Notes: generated by a model from the sequence alone, not told the origin. Positions 18,643 to 28,290 are shown, numbered from the stretch's first letter. The stretch: DNA of 64,000 nucleotides from Listeria ivanovii subsp. ivanovii (GCF_900187025.1 NZ_LT906478.1:2154001-2218000), one strand, 5' to 3'. A program made the numbers and translations.

Positions 18643-18672
18643 TTGACAAAAGAAAGCCTTCGATATTATAAT
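18643..18672 (+). promoter_or_regulatory. Consensus sigma-A promoter of tRNA-Leu
   Basis: TTGACA, 18 bases, TATAAT: both hexamers are perfect, ending 18 bases before the mature tRNA. This strength is usual for stable RNA genes. Confidence 0.85.
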
Positions 18673-18690
18673 TAAATTTGCTACATACAT

Positions 18691-18774
<84 letters not shown>

Positions 18775-18957
18775 TTTAGATTTTATTATCCATGATAAAA
18801 AATGCTTTTACGATTCGATACTAGAAGCACTTGTGTCAAGGTTAATAAGGCTTTGTAATTATCTGTATTATCTGACATGAAAAAGTAAAAGGTAAGGTAC
18901 ATTTAACAAAGCTTCTGCATTGCTTTTAATCATTTTTTTAAACAAAAATGTGATTAA

Positions 18958-19176
18958 AGTAACATAAATAATGTAGCAATAGTACTAAAATCATTAGAGA
19001 TAGATTCAGCTGTAAAAGAAGTAAGCATTAACGCATTAGAAGCTGCTAAGTCCGAAGATAAAAAGCAATTTGAAACCATTGTAAAAAATAATAAAGCTGT
19101 ATTTTTATCCGGCTTATTCCAAAATACAGCTAGCCAAATATTAGCAAACTGCATCACTAATATATTAGGAATATAG
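18958..19176 (+). pseudogene. 3' gene fragment downstream of tRNA-Leu
   Basis: An open frame of 72 codons follows an in-frame TAA and has no ATG, GTG or TTG start with a ribosome site. The product is a convincing helical protein: AVKEVSINALEAAKSEDKKQ, then a hydrophobic C-terminal half ending ILANCITNILGI. Codon use is coding-like, and it ends at a strong terminator. I take it as the 3' remainder of a small gene whose 5' end is lost. I do not recognise the family. Confidence 0.55.
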
Positions 19177-19182
19177 TTTTTC

Positions 19183-19270
19183 AAAAAAAGGAATCCCCAT
19201 GTAGGTAGACCTAAAGTTAGATTTTTCCGACCTAACCTGAAGGGCTCGCTACATTGGATTCCTTTTTTTA
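19183..19270. terminator. Long structured bidirectional terminator
   Basis: AAAAAAAGGAATCC-CC-ATGTAG pairs with CTACAT-TG-GATTCCTTTTTTT, a stem of about 21 bp with a two-base mismatch. Inside, a second small stem (GTTAG/CTAAC) forms. A and T runs on each side serve both the upstream fragment and the minus-strand adhesin gene. The 44-base structured interior is larger than usual. Confidence 0.8.
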
Positions 19271-19275
19271 ATTTC

Positions 19276-20980
19276 TTAAGTATTTCGTCTACATATTAAC
19301 GAAATACTTAATGATACTAACACTATTCCAGTAAATAAGACATTCCTCTCCGCGCTATCTCCAGTCTGTGGTAAGGATTCTTTACTATTTGCTTCTTGAA
19401 TAACTGTATCATCATCTTGCTTCTCTGCCCTGTCCGTATTATTCGGTGCTGGTATCATATTTATTTTTGTATTGCTAAAGGTAATGTTAATTGATGCTTG
19501 TGGATTAAAAGGTATTGTTACGTGCATTTCTTTGTTTGATTTTTCATAGCCTTCTGGTGCGATGTCTTCTTTCACAATATAGTTTCCTGGTGGTAGATTA
19601 TTTGCGAGTGCATAGCCTTTTGCATTTGTAGCTACTTTTTTTATTACTTTTTCAGTTTCCGTTTCAACAGTAAAAACCGCGTTCTCAAGCCCTTGTTGGG
19701 TTGCTTCATCTTTTTTAAATATACTGATAGCACCCGTTTTTGCTACGTTTTGAAATGTTAATTTTACTGGATCCGTATTACCATAAACAATGGAGAAACT
19801 CTCTGGTGTGATTTTTTTCTGGTAACCTATCGGAGCAGTTACTTCTGTCGCTGTATATGTCCCTGGTGGTAAACCTACTGCGCTTCCCGTCCCATTTTCA
19901 CCTGTAGTGATTGTTGCAACCTCTATACCTGTAGTATCTTTAATAGAGTATACCGCACCGCTTAACGCTTTTTCACCAGAAAGTTTTTGAATCTCTACTT
20001 TTCCATTGGTAGTAATTCCTGCATCTACATCAAAGTTCTCGGTTCGCAAAGTAGGAATATGTACACTTGCTAGTCCTGTTGGGTCTGCTTTCGAGTTAAT
20101 TTCTGGGTTATTTCCTTGGTTTGCTTTGGAAAAAATATAAGTATCATTTGGTAAGCTAAATTTCACTTGATAATCTCCTGGCAAAACATCCGTAAATAAA
20201 TAGGAACCGATATTATTTGTCATCGTGGTTTGTTTTACTGCACCGCTATCATCTAGTAGTTCTACTTTTATATTTGGGGCTGGTTCTTCATTATTTTGTT
20301 GAATTCCATCCCCATTAAAGTCGTACCATACTATATCGCCAATCTTTGCCCCTTCAATATTAATGTACAATTCCACATCATCTAAAAAGTTTCCAATTGA
20401 TAGTGAACCTGTTGCTGTTGAAATTGGATTAAAGGTCAGACGGGTGATTGTTTGGCCAGCTGGAACCAACATAATTACCTTGATAATTTCCCCAATCGGT
20501 ATTATCATCAGATACTCGAACTACTTCATCTTGGTTTTCTGGAGTACCTATAACTAAGTCTGCTGTGTCTACACCATCTCGACCACGGTGAGCAAATTTC
20601 CAAGTAAGTACACTTCCAGGGATAGTACGAATGTCTTGATATACTGGACCGATACCATCTGAATTCAGTTCAATAAAATTAATACCCGAGAAAGGTGGTA
20701 TGTTTTGCGAATTACCAGCCTGCCAAACTTCTATTTTCCCAGTTGGATTAGTCGTCCCCCACGCTGCTACACCTTCCTGATCGACCATCCAAACATTCTT
20801 TTCTCCCGCATTTTGCCCATAAGTAGCAATGTCCACGTCTTCAAAATCACTATTCTTTATAGCCCATTTAAGTTGCCAGCTATTTGTAGAAACTGGAGAA
20901 GCTTGTGCATGTTCTGGCATTTTCGCAAAAATAAATAAAATTAAGATAAATAAAAAGCTAACAACGACTTTTTTCCGCAT
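19276..20980 (-). pseudogene. LPQTG-anchored SdrD_B/SpaA adhesin, frameshifted
   Basis: Two overlapping frames make one gene. The first encodes a signal peptide (start ATG 20978-20980, GGAAAGGA upstream) and a lectin-like N-domain to about residue 175 (WGNYQGNYV). The second resumes with VPAGQTITRLTF, then an SdrD_B-like module (GDIVWYDFNGDGIQ). Two SpaA/Cna-B repeats follow (starting GKVEIQKLSGEKALSG and GAISIFKKDEATQQG), then LPQTG, a helix and CRRNT. Removing one base from the GG at about 20465 restores YVVPAGQT. It resembles lmo2085-type peptidoglycan-bound proteins. As it stands only a truncated secreted domain is made. Confidence 0.8.
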
Positions 20981-21031
20981 TCCTTTCCCTCCCTCTTTTA
21001 AAACATAGTATCCTTTAATACCCAAGAAAAA

Positions 21032-21070
21032 GAAGAAGCAAACACCCTATGGTTAAGGCGTTTGCTTCTT
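21032..21070 (-). terminator. Terminator of the RRNPP regulator gene
   Basis: Minus strand AAGAAGCAAACGCC pairs with GGGTGTTTGCTTCTT, followed by CTTTTTC. It overlaps the gene's stop codon and lies between the regulator and the adhesin gene. Confidence 0.85.
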
Positions 21071-22343
21071 ATGACAAAATAGCATATGCTAATTTATATT
21101 TCGTTTCATTTGCGAAATGTTTACTAGCATGTTTTTTGACGCGTTCAATTAACATCGGATCATTGGAAACATTAATTTTTTTGAGTAATTTCATCATGTT
21201 TTGCTCATAACTAGTTTGTTCTTTTTGGTGGAAATAAATCAAGGTTTTAGTATACTCCATAAAAAAATCAAGTTCCATTACTCGCTCATCCACATCATTC
21301 ATTATTTCAAGTAATTCTTTCGCTTCTTGCAAAGAACCTATTTCAGCAAAAATAACCATTAATTCTGTTATAACAAGAAAATCATTATTAACAAAACCAC
21401 TAGACTTATGTGCCACTATTTCCTGGTATAAAGCTAACATTAGCTGATTAAATTTTGCCTCGTTCCCTTCCAATCTCTCCACTTCCGCCAGTTTAAAACA
21501 AAGAAGAAAATAGAACGTTTTTTTGACCTCTGGAAACATAGGAAAATAAGTCATTGCTTGTTCAAAATAGTTTTTTGCTTTGCCCATAAAGCCAATTTGA
21601 TAATAAATATAACCATAGAAATATAATGTAGAGATGATTCGCTCTTGTTTTTCACATGGAAAACTCTGAACCAAGTCTAGTGCTTGTGCAACATGTTCCA
21701 GCGCAGGTTCATACTCACTATCACAAATATAAAAAGTACAGATATTCAAATGAAAAATAACATCAAACTCAGGATTATTTGATAATTTTATACACTTTTC
21801 CCAGTAATCTCTGGCAAGTTTGTAATCACAAGTAGCATTCGCATTTTTAATTGCATGACAATAATAATAATATATTTGTAAATACTCCGGAAACTTATCT
21901 ATTGAGCGCTTTGCATTATTTTCCAGATATGCTCTTTTTATTTGCTCTGCTTTGGAGAACTTCCATGTTTTATAATATAGTCCTGCTTGCAAACTATAAA
22001 AACCTAGCTCTATCGCTACTGACTCATAACGCAAATCAATATTTTCTGCTATATTACTTAATTTTGCTTGCGCTTCTGGCACATTAGACTGGACAATTAA
22101 TTCAAAAATAGTCTGAATTTCCCACAAAAGTTCTTTATTTACTTCTTCTTCATTCACTAATAAAATCTCTTCAGGCACTTCTAATCTTACTGCAATATGC
22201 ATTAGTGTTTCTATGGAAGGCGTTTTAACCCCATTTTCGATATTAGCTAAATAGGGAACAGAAATAATCCCCTGTGCTACGTCTTTTAAAGTTAGTTTTT
22301 TTGCTTTACGAATATTTCTAATTCGTAGACCGATTAAACTCAT
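21069..22343 (-). CDS. RRNPP-type XRE-TPR transcriptional regulator
   Basis: This 424-residue cytoplasmic protein has an N-terminal Cro/XRE helix-turn-helix (about 5-60, with LTLKDVAQGIISVPYLANIENG). About six TPR-like helical repeats follow (about 70-410). This is the plan of PlcR, NprR, Rgg and AimR regulators, which bind secreted and re-imported peptides. The length is close to NprR. No adjacent small pheromone gene is visible. It lies directly upstream of the broken LPQTG adhesin on the same strand but with a terminator between. The peptide link is inferred from architecture only. Confidence 0.75.
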   Translation of the reverse strand: MSLIGLRIRNIRKAKKLTLKDVAQGIISVPYLANIENGVKTPSIETLMHIAVRLEVPEEILLVNEEEVNKELLWEIQTIFELIVQSNVPEAQAKLSNIAENIDLRYESVAIELGFYSLQAGLYYKTWKFSKAEQIKRAYLENNAKRSIDKFPEYLQIYYYYCHAIKNANATCDYKLARDYWEKCIKLSNNPEFDVIFHLNICTFYICDSEYEPALEHVAQALDLVQSFPCEKQERIISTLYFYGYIYYQIGFMGKAKNYFEQAMTYFPMFPEVKKTFYFLLCFKLAEVERLEGNEAKFNQLMLALYQEIVAHKSSGFVNNDFLVITELMVIFAEIGSLQEAKELLEIMNDVDERVMELDFFMEYTKTLIYFHQKEQTSYEQNMMKLLKKINVSNDPMLIERVKKHASKHFANETKYKLAYAILS

Positions 22344-22380
22344 GTCGCCACCGCCGCTTTATTAAATATTTTCCTATTTA

Positions 22381-22408
22381 ATTATAGGCTTTTGCTTAAA
22401 CTTGGCAA
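22381..22408 (-). promoter_or_regulatory. Sigma-A promoter of the XRE-TPR regulator
   Basis: Minus strand TTGCCA, 16 bases, TATAAT, about 38 bases before the ATG. It is one of the better promoters in the window. Confidence 0.7.
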
Positions 22409-22433
22409 GGTGAAAAACACTAAATTCTTCTAT

Positions 22434-23450
22434 TTATTTTAAGGCAATGAAGTTTGTATATTCAGAATCCAGCTCTTTAAAACTTTTTGCGAGCTTCTCT
22501 GGTGTTCCGATTATTTTTTCTAAAACTGCCACATTTCCAAGCGCATACTCTTCGACGTCATCCTTACTCTGGACACGATCTAGGATGGATTCTGCATCTC
22601 CCTCCACTTTGGTTGCTTTGGCTTTAATGGCAGTAATATCAGCGGCGGTTATACCGGAATTATCGAGCTGTTCTTCATCCTTAGTAACCCTTTCTAACTC
22701 GTTATAAGAATTCACTAATTCGTCATATTTAAGACAATAAGCACAAGTATCTAACTTTAAAATGTTCGCAGCATTCATATTTTGCTTTTCCAACTCTAAA
22801 TTTACTGCTTCTGCTTTCAAAATAAAATCCGCAAACACATAAGAAACCATATCACCATTTTTCTTTAACTCTTCCATTTCGGCTAAATCTTGCTCTTTCG
22901 CTACTTTATCAAATTCTGTATTGAACTTCGAAATGTGATTGTTTGTCGTTTGGTTCGTTTTTAGTAATTCCGCGTGCAACTTCTTCCCTTTTTCGAAATG
23001 ATCTTTCGTATATTCCTTAGCTCCATAATAATCGGCCATCTCATCTAAAATTTCGATCTCTGCTTTCACTTCTGGCAGCAAATTTTGGGTAGTTTTTTCA
23101 AGTGATAAACTAGGTGTGTTTCCCAAAATTTCATTCAAGTCATTAATGCACTGATGCGTTTGTTCAGACCGCGAGATAACTATTTCTTTTGTTCCATTTT
23201 GTTTGATATAGTTAAGATTGTCATCAGCAAAATAAGCGAAATAGTTTGCTTTCGCCTCGAGAAATTCACTATTTACATGGTTGCTAAAATTTATATACAT
23301 ATTGTATTCTGCCAGTTCTTGTCCTTTGTATGCACCTTGAACTTTATCTACATGGTTACTACTTTTCAAACTACTCCCACAAGCAGTTAGACTCATCAGT
23401 AACAATAATAAAACAAGCAGCCCAAATATTCTACTCCCCAGGTATTTCAT
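22434..23450 (-). CDS. YiiG/DUF3829-like lipoprotein
   Basis: This 338-residue lipoprotein has a type II signal peptide ending LTACGSS. The mature part is helical, starts near KVQGAYKGQELAEYN, and has the YNxYI-type opening seen in YiiG/DUF3829 proteins. It contains one CAYC pair (about residue 239). The function is unknown. The ATG has AGAGGGACG. It sits 90 bases upstream of the XRE-TPR regulator with no clear terminator between, but that gene has its own promoter. Confidence 0.75.
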   Translation of the reverse strand: MKYLGSRIFGLLVLLLLLMSLTACGSSLKSSNHVDKVQGAYKGQELAEYNMYINFSNHVNSEFLEAKANYFAYFADDNLNYIKQNGTKEIVISRSEQTHQCINDLNEILGNTPSLSLEKTTQNLLPEVKAEIEILDEMADYYGAKEYTKDHFEKGKKLHAELLKTNQTTNNHISKFNTEFDKVAKEQDLAEMEELKKNGDMVSYVFADFILKAEAVNLELEKQNMNAANILKLDTCAYCLKYDELVNSYNELERVTKDEEQLDNSGITAADITAIKAKATKVEGDAESILDRVQSKDDVEEYALGNVAVLEKIIGTPEKLAKSFKELDSEYTNFIALK

Positions 23451-23631
23451 AACGTCCCTCTTCCTGATTATGCAAATTATTGAAATATGGAAAACTATTC
23501 ATTCCACCTAAAAAAGCGATATAGCTTCTTTGTAAAGTTATATTTTAACACTTGGATGGAATAATCATGAAAAAAGGATACTTAACCAAAACTTCCCCTT
23601 TTTGACTCTTTTTTAGTAGCTATTTATCCAA

Positions 23632-23660
23632 AAAAAGCGAAGACCTCGTCTTCGCTTTTT
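23632..23660 (-). terminator. Terminator of the TetR-MATE operon
   Basis: AAAAAGCGAAGAC and GTCTTCGCTTTTT form a perfect 13-bp stem with a three-base loop, four bases from the MATE stop codon. Confidence 0.9.
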
Positions 23661-23663
23661 CAT

Positions 23664-24995
23664 CTATTTAAATAAAATCTGTTTTTTCTTCATATAAATG
23701 ACAATTGATATCGCAACAATCATTTCTGAAATTGGGATTGCTAACCAAACACCTGTGATACCAATAATAGAAGGTAAAATCAGTAGGAAGATAACCATGA
23801 AAATAATCTCCCGCGATATCGTAATCCAAGTTGCCATTTTTACTTTGTCCGATGTTTGGAAGTACGTCATCATCACAAAGTTAAAGCCCATAAATAAGTA
23901 TGCAGTATAGAACAGTTTTATTCCTGAACTTGCTAGCTCTTTAATTTCTGGACTAAAGTTACCAAACATCGAAACGAGTAAGTTAGAGGCAAATAAACCA
24001 ATTATCAGGAATCCAACTCCGGTACAGAAAGCAACAAGAATCGCTATTTTTAATGTCTCTAGTTCCTTCTCCCTTTCCCTTGCTCCGCGGTAATAACTAA
24101 TAAGCGGTTGAATTGCCGAACCCATTCCGAGAAAAAGCATCAAAATCACACTGTGTGTATAGTTTAATACAGAGAACGCGGCTACTCCGGCCGTACCAGC
24201 AATTGCCGCAAGGGAGATATTATATCCAAATGTAAATACGGACACCCCCACTTCGGCAAGGAAACTCGGTAAACCAATGGAAAAGGTCTTTTTGAAAAAA
24301 GCTTTATTCCAGTCTACTTTCACAAATTTTAATCGGCTTGTTTTTTTAAAGAAATGGGTTATCAGAATAAGTACACCAATAATAATCGCAATCATTGTTG
24401 CAAGAGCAGATCCTGTTACTCCCCATTCAAAAATAAATAAGAAGGTATAATTTAAAATCACATTAGAAATTGCCGTTACAATTAGTGCAATCATCGATAA
24501 ATTCGGATCGCCATCATTTCGCACAAATATACTTAAAATGTTTTCTAGTGTAAGCGCAAATCCAAATACAAGCAAAATATTCATATATTCGAGCACATAA
24601 CCAATGGTATCTTCATTCGCACCTAAGAAATAAGCAAGTGGTACTTTAAAAATAAAAGCGATAATTCCGATTAAAATAGTAATGGAAACCACTGCAATAA
24701 TAGCATTTGTAAAAATAGTCTGCGCTCTAGCAACGTTCTTTTCACCAATTGCAAAAGAAAACTGTGTAGCTGCTCCAATTCCAATCCAAATCGAAATAGC
24801 CGTAAAAATGGTAAAGACTGGAACTGCTATATTTATCCCAGCAAGCGCAGTGCCTCCGAGTTTATGTCCAACGAAAATTCCATCGATAACGATATTTAAT
24901 GACATTAATAACATCCCAACTAAGGAAGGTATTAAATATCTAAAATAAATCTTTTTTACTGAATCTGATTCTAAAATCTCTATATTTTTTGCCAT
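23664..24995 (-). CDS. MATE-family multidrug/cation antiporter
   Basis: This 443-residue protein has twelve predicted helices in two halves with MATE hallmarks, for example IPSLVGMLLMSLNIVIDGIFVG at the start and GMGSAIQPLISYYRGA in the second half. MATE pumps export cationic drugs or metabolites using H+ or Na+. The ATG has AGAGGTG and lies 14 bases after the tetR stop, so expression probably depends on that repressor. Confidence 0.93.
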   Translation of the reverse strand: MAKNIEILESDSVKKIYFRYLIPSLVGMLLMSLNIVIDGIFVGHKLGGTALAGINIAVPVFTIFTAISIWIGIGAATQFSFAIGEKNVARAQTIFTNAIIAVVSITILIGIIAFIFKVPLAYFLGANEDTIGYVLEYMNILLVFGFALTLENILSIFVRNDGDPNLSMIALIVTAISNVILNYTFLFIFEWGVTGSALATMIAIIIGVLILITHFFKKTSRLKFVKVDWNKAFFKKTFSIGLPSFLAEVGVSVFTFGYNISLAAIAGTAGVAAFSVLNYTHSVILMLFLGMGSAIQPLISYYRGAREREKELETLKIAILVAFCTGVGFLIIGLFASNLLVSMFGNFSPEIKELASSGIKLFYTAYLFMGFNFVMMTYFQTSDKVKMATWITISREIIFMVIFLLILPSIIGITGVWLAIPISEMIVAISIVIYMKKKQILFK

Positions 24996-25009
24996 GCTGC
25001 ACCTCTAAC

Positions 25010-25594
25010 TTAAGCTTTTAGCGTAATTCCTCTCCAGAAAATTTGCCATAAAGCCGTTATTTTCCTTTCTGATCTTTGTGGTTCATTTACATAAACAATC
25101 TCAACGATAACTGCATCAAGAATGCCCATATATGCTTCTTTCATTGTTTCTACATCTTGTTCTGGAATTAGTTTTTGCGCTATCCAGTTACTAAATAATA
25201 CCGTAAAGTCTTGCTCCATTTGACTCACATTATCGCTAATTTCCGCTTGGACAATATCGTACAAATGTTTAGGCGGATAAAAACCATATCGTAACCAAAA
25301 CTGAAATCCAGCATCAGTATCATATAAATTTTTCACCCCAAAAAGCAAACTAGCTAGCACTAAATCTGGTCTAGATAAGTCACTATCCTGAAGATGCGCC
25401 CGGTAGTAGTCGATTTCTGTTGACTTTGCATCCTTCATAATCGATAAAAATAAATCATCTTTATCTTTAAAATGAGAATAGATGGATTGCTTTTTTAAAC
25501 CTACAACTCCCGCAATATCTGCGAGCGATGTCCCTTCAAATCCATTGCTTGCGAAAAGCTTCAAAGCGGCTTGCTTGATTTCTTTTTTCCTCAT
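25010..25594 (-). CDS. TetR-family transcriptional repressor
   Basis: The 194 residues have an N-terminal TetR helix-turn-helix (about 5-50; GFEGTSLADIAGVVGLKKQSIYSHF, quoted in part). The ligand-binding domain is helical, with the TetR_C_33-type pattern seen with efflux pumps. The ATG has AAGGAGTG. It heads an operon with the MATE gene, and a near-palindromic operator lies 24 bases upstream. Confidence 0.93.
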   Translation of the reverse strand: MRKKEIKQAALKLFASNGFEGTSLADIAGVVGLKKQSIYSHFKDKDDLFLSIMKDAKSTEIDYYRAHLQDSDLSRPDLVLASLLFGVKNLYDTDAGFQFWLRYGFYPPKHLYDIVQAEISDNVSQMEQDFTVLFSNWIAQKLIPEQDVETMKEAYMGILDAVIVEIVYVNEPQRSERKITALWQIFWRGITLKA

Positions 25595-25617
25595 TTACAA
25601 CACTCCTTTCGCATAAA

Positions 25618-25637
25618 ACTGACGACCGTTCGTAAGT
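25618..25637. promoter_or_regulatory. Putative TetR operator
   Basis: ACTGACGACCGTTCGTAAGT matches its own reverse complement at 16 of 20 positions. It lies between the -10 and the tetR ribosome site, the classical place for autorepression. Confidence 0.6.
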
Positions 25638-25638
25638 G

Positions 25639-25667
25639 ATCTTCTCACGAGAGATATTGTTTGTCAA
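25639..25667 (-). promoter_or_regulatory. Promoter of tetR-MATE
   Basis: Minus strand TTGACA, 17 bases, GAAGAT. The -35 is perfect and the -10 is poor. Confidence 0.4.
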
Positions 25668-25708
25668 CAAAATTTGTTTATTTCAATCAAAAGATTCCTT
25701 CTTATTTA

Positions 25709-25717
25709 TGATATTAT
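25709..25717 (+). promoter_or_regulatory. Extended -10 for the Fic gene
   Basis: TGATATTAT fits TGnTATAAT and lies 29 bases before the ATG at 25747. No good -35 is seen. Confidence 0.35.
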
Positions 25718-25746
25718 ATGCTTAAAGTTAAGTTGGAGGTGCTTTT

Positions 25747-27004
25747 ATGTCAGAAAAATACTATCCTTTAAAAACTATATTTCATCAAAATGAAGATGAT
25801 TACAAACAAGAATTAGACTTGCGTAAAAATAGCTATGGTACGTATCTAACTAATCTTGAAATAACACCTATCGTTAATGGAACTTTTAACAGTCCAAAAT
25901 TAAATTTATTTTTAGTGAATACTAAAAAGTTACAAAGTCTTTTGCAAGAAGCTCTAGCAAATAGCAAAGAGATTGAATTAAACAGCAGAAAATTACCTAC
26001 ACATGCATTACAACAATATTTCGATTCTTTACTTATCAATGAATTGCAAAGTACAAACGAAATCGAAGGCGTTCGTAGTACAAAAAAGAAATTTCTGAGG
26101 CGATTGATGAACTTGGAGAAAATGGTAAGGGAATTAAAAATGCGAAAAGATTTATCGGTCTTGTAAAGCTTTATCAGTATGTAGATGATTATAGAGAAAT
26201 CACGTCTGTCCAACAGTTTAGAAAAATTTATGATGAGTTAGTTGCTGATGAAGTTGAAGATGATTGTAAACTTGATGGCGATATCTTTAGGAAAAATTTT
26301 GCAGGTGTTCAAAAAAATGGTGAGTTTACACATAAAGGGGTAGAACCAGAGACTAGAATAATCGACTATTTAAATAGACTAATCAATTTTTTGCAAAATG
26401 ATCAAATGTCCGATTTATACAAATATATGGTAGCCCATTATTATTTTGAATATATTCATCCTTTTTATGATGGTAATGGTAGAACTGGCAGATATCTTAT
26501 TTGTTCTTTAGTTAGAAAAAACTTAGATAGATTTTCTTCCATTACATTTTCATATATCATTAATCGACATAAAAACGAATACTATAAAGCCTTTGAGCAA
26601 GTATCTCACCCTTTTAATGCTGGAGAAATGACATTTTTTTGTGAACAGATGATTAAATTTTTAATAGAAGGCCAAAAAAGAATTTTAAAAGATATGAACG
26701 AAAAGGAAACTAAGCTGAACATCATGTTAACTAACATTAAAAAAATGGAGCTTGAGCATACAGATTTAACTGAAACAGACTCCCACATCCTATTTATAAT
26801 TACTCAGAGTTGGTTATTTAGCAGAAAATATAACAGAATAACCAATAATGATTTAATTAATATGGAAAGTTTTGGAAAAAGAAGAAGAGTAATGAACGCA
26901 ACAAAAAAATGGAAGAAAAAGGTTTCTTAGTTAAGATAAGTAGTCGTCCAATAAGATATACATTAAATAAACGTTTTGTATCAGAATTGTTAAATGAAAT
27001 CTAA
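25747..27004 (+). pseudogene. Class II Fic-domain AMP-transferase, two frameshifts
   Basis: ATG 25747 has GGAGGTG. The first frame carries the N-terminal domain with inhibitory motif TNEIEG (residues 103-108), which fits [S/T]xxxE[G/N] of class II Fic enzymes. It shifts at an A6 run (26082-26087). The middle frame has HPFYDGNGRTGR, the full AMPylation motif. A second shift at an A7 run (26903-26909) cuts off a winged-helix tail that reads KGFLVKISSRP, then RYTL, in the third frame. Adding one A at each run gives a single protein of about 419 residues. Gene, switch or sequencing error is discussed under findings. Confidence 0.85.
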
Positions 27005-27035
27005 TAAATTCACTATACATTTGCAGAATCATTCA

Positions 27036-27068
27036 AAAAATCCACTCCGGATGAAAGAGTGGATTTTT
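27036..27068. terminator. Bidirectional terminator between fic and esterase
   Basis: AAAAATCCACTC and GAGTGGATTTTT form a perfect 12-bp stem with a nine-base loop. Confidence 0.9.
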
Positions 27069-27072
27069 CTAT

Positions 27073-28116
27073 TTATTTTTCTTCTAAAAACTCGCTGATT
27101 AATTCGTATGTTTCGTCTGTTGCTTCGGAGTTTGTTGTCATATAACCATGTGGTACTTTTTCAAAACGTTTTATGAATACTTCTACGCCAGCATTTTTTA
27201 ATTTTTCAGCGTATGCTTCCCCTTGATCTCTTAGTGGATCAAATTCTGCTGTTGCTAAGAATGTTTTTGGAAGGCCAGCTAAATCTTTGCTACGAATCGG
27301 TGCAACAAGTGGATCATATTTACGATCAGTGGCATTTGCCATATATAGTTTAAAGAACTTATCTAAGGACTCTTTTGTTAGTACATAGCCTTCTGCAAAT
27401 TCATCCATTGACGGATAAAGTACAGATGCGTCACGACTGAAAATATCTGTTGATGGATATAGTAGGATCTGTGCAGTGATACTTGGTGTACCTTTTGCTT
27501 TAGCGATTTGTGTAACTACAGCCGCTAAGTTTCCGCCTACGCTATCTCCTGCGACAATAATGTCTGAAGATTTAGCTCTTAAGCTGGTGCGATGACTTTG
27601 AACCCACAGTAGTGCAGCATATGCATCTTCCACTGCTGCTGGGAATGGATTTTCTGGAGCAAGGCGATAATCCACCGTTACTACACGAGCGCCTGTTGTT
27701 TGTACTAATTTCCGAGCAACCGCATCATGCGTTTGCAGTCCGCCTAATACAAATCCACCGCCGTGATAATAAACGATGATTTCGAATGGGCCATCTTCTT
27801 TTGGTGTGTATATCCGAATCGGGATTTTTCCACCAGGACCATCAATTTTTTTATTTTCCACATCGCCAATTTCGATATCTTTAGCAGATGGTAAGGCTTT
27901 TGTTGCAAGTCTCATATATTTATATCGCGAATCTACGTCAGATAATGGGGAAGTGTTTTTCACAAATTCTTGTGATGCTTCATCTAAATTTTCAAGTACT
28001 TCTGGATTATACTCTTTTCTTCCAACCGCTTTTTTATAAATAAAGAAAACGACTAACAATGGAAGTAGAATAATCCCAGCAAAACCAATAGCAATCCATT
28101 TTATTGTATTTTTCAC
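27073..28116 (-). CDS. Membrane-anchored HSL-family carboxylesterase
   Basis: This 347-residue protein has an N-terminal helix (about 5-28) and an alpha/beta-hydrolase domain of the hormone-sensitive-lipase family. YYHGGGFVLGG (about 117-127) gives the oxyanion hole and GDSVGGNLAA (about 190-199) the nucleophile serine. DPLRDQGEAYA supplies the acid and VPHGYMT the histidine. The start is GTG 28114-28116 with AAGGAG ten bases upstream. The natural substrate is unknown. Confidence 0.9.
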   Translation of the reverse strand: MKNTIKWIAIGFAGIILLPLLVVFFIYKKAVGRKEYNPEVLENLDEASQEFVKNTSPLSDVDSRYKYMRLATKALPSAKDIEIGDVENKKIDGPGGKIPIRIYTPKEDGPFEIIVYYHGGGFVLGGLQTHDAVARKLVQTTGARVVTVDYRLAPENPFPAAVEDAYAALLWVQSHRTSLRAKSSDIIVAGDSVGGNLAAVVTQIAKAKGTPSITAQILLYPSTDIFSRDASVLYPSMDEFAEGYVLTKESLDKFFKLYMANATDRKYDPLVAPIRSKDLAGLPKTFLATAEFDPLRDQGEAYAEKLKNAGVEVFIKRFEKVPHGYMTTNSEATDETYELISEFLEEK

Positions 28117-28259
28117 ACTTGCTCAACTCCTTCAATATAACTTCATTAACAAGTATAGCAGTTTTAGTAGCAGGAACCAATTTATTGCTATTTTAATCAA
28201 AAATTTTTTACTCCCAATGTATTTTTAATCATTTTTATGAATAACATAAAATAAAAAGG

Positions 28260-28288
28260 TTGATATACAAGAACATCAGTGTTAATAT
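28260..28288 (+). promoter_or_regulatory. Sigma-A promoter of argGH
   Basis: TTGATA, 17 bases, TAATAT, ending 43 bases before the argG ATG. Confidence 0.55.
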
Positions 28289-28290
28289 AA

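Noticed and set aside
18954..19184. Minus-strand protein after tRNA-Leu
   Set aside because: It is the mirror of a better, coding-like plus-strand fragment and has no ribosome site.
22344..22433. Ten-residue plus-strand peptide (GTG start near 22410) as pheromone for the XRE-TPR regulator
   Set aside because: It lacks a signal sequence and a good ribosome site and overlaps the regulator's promoter.
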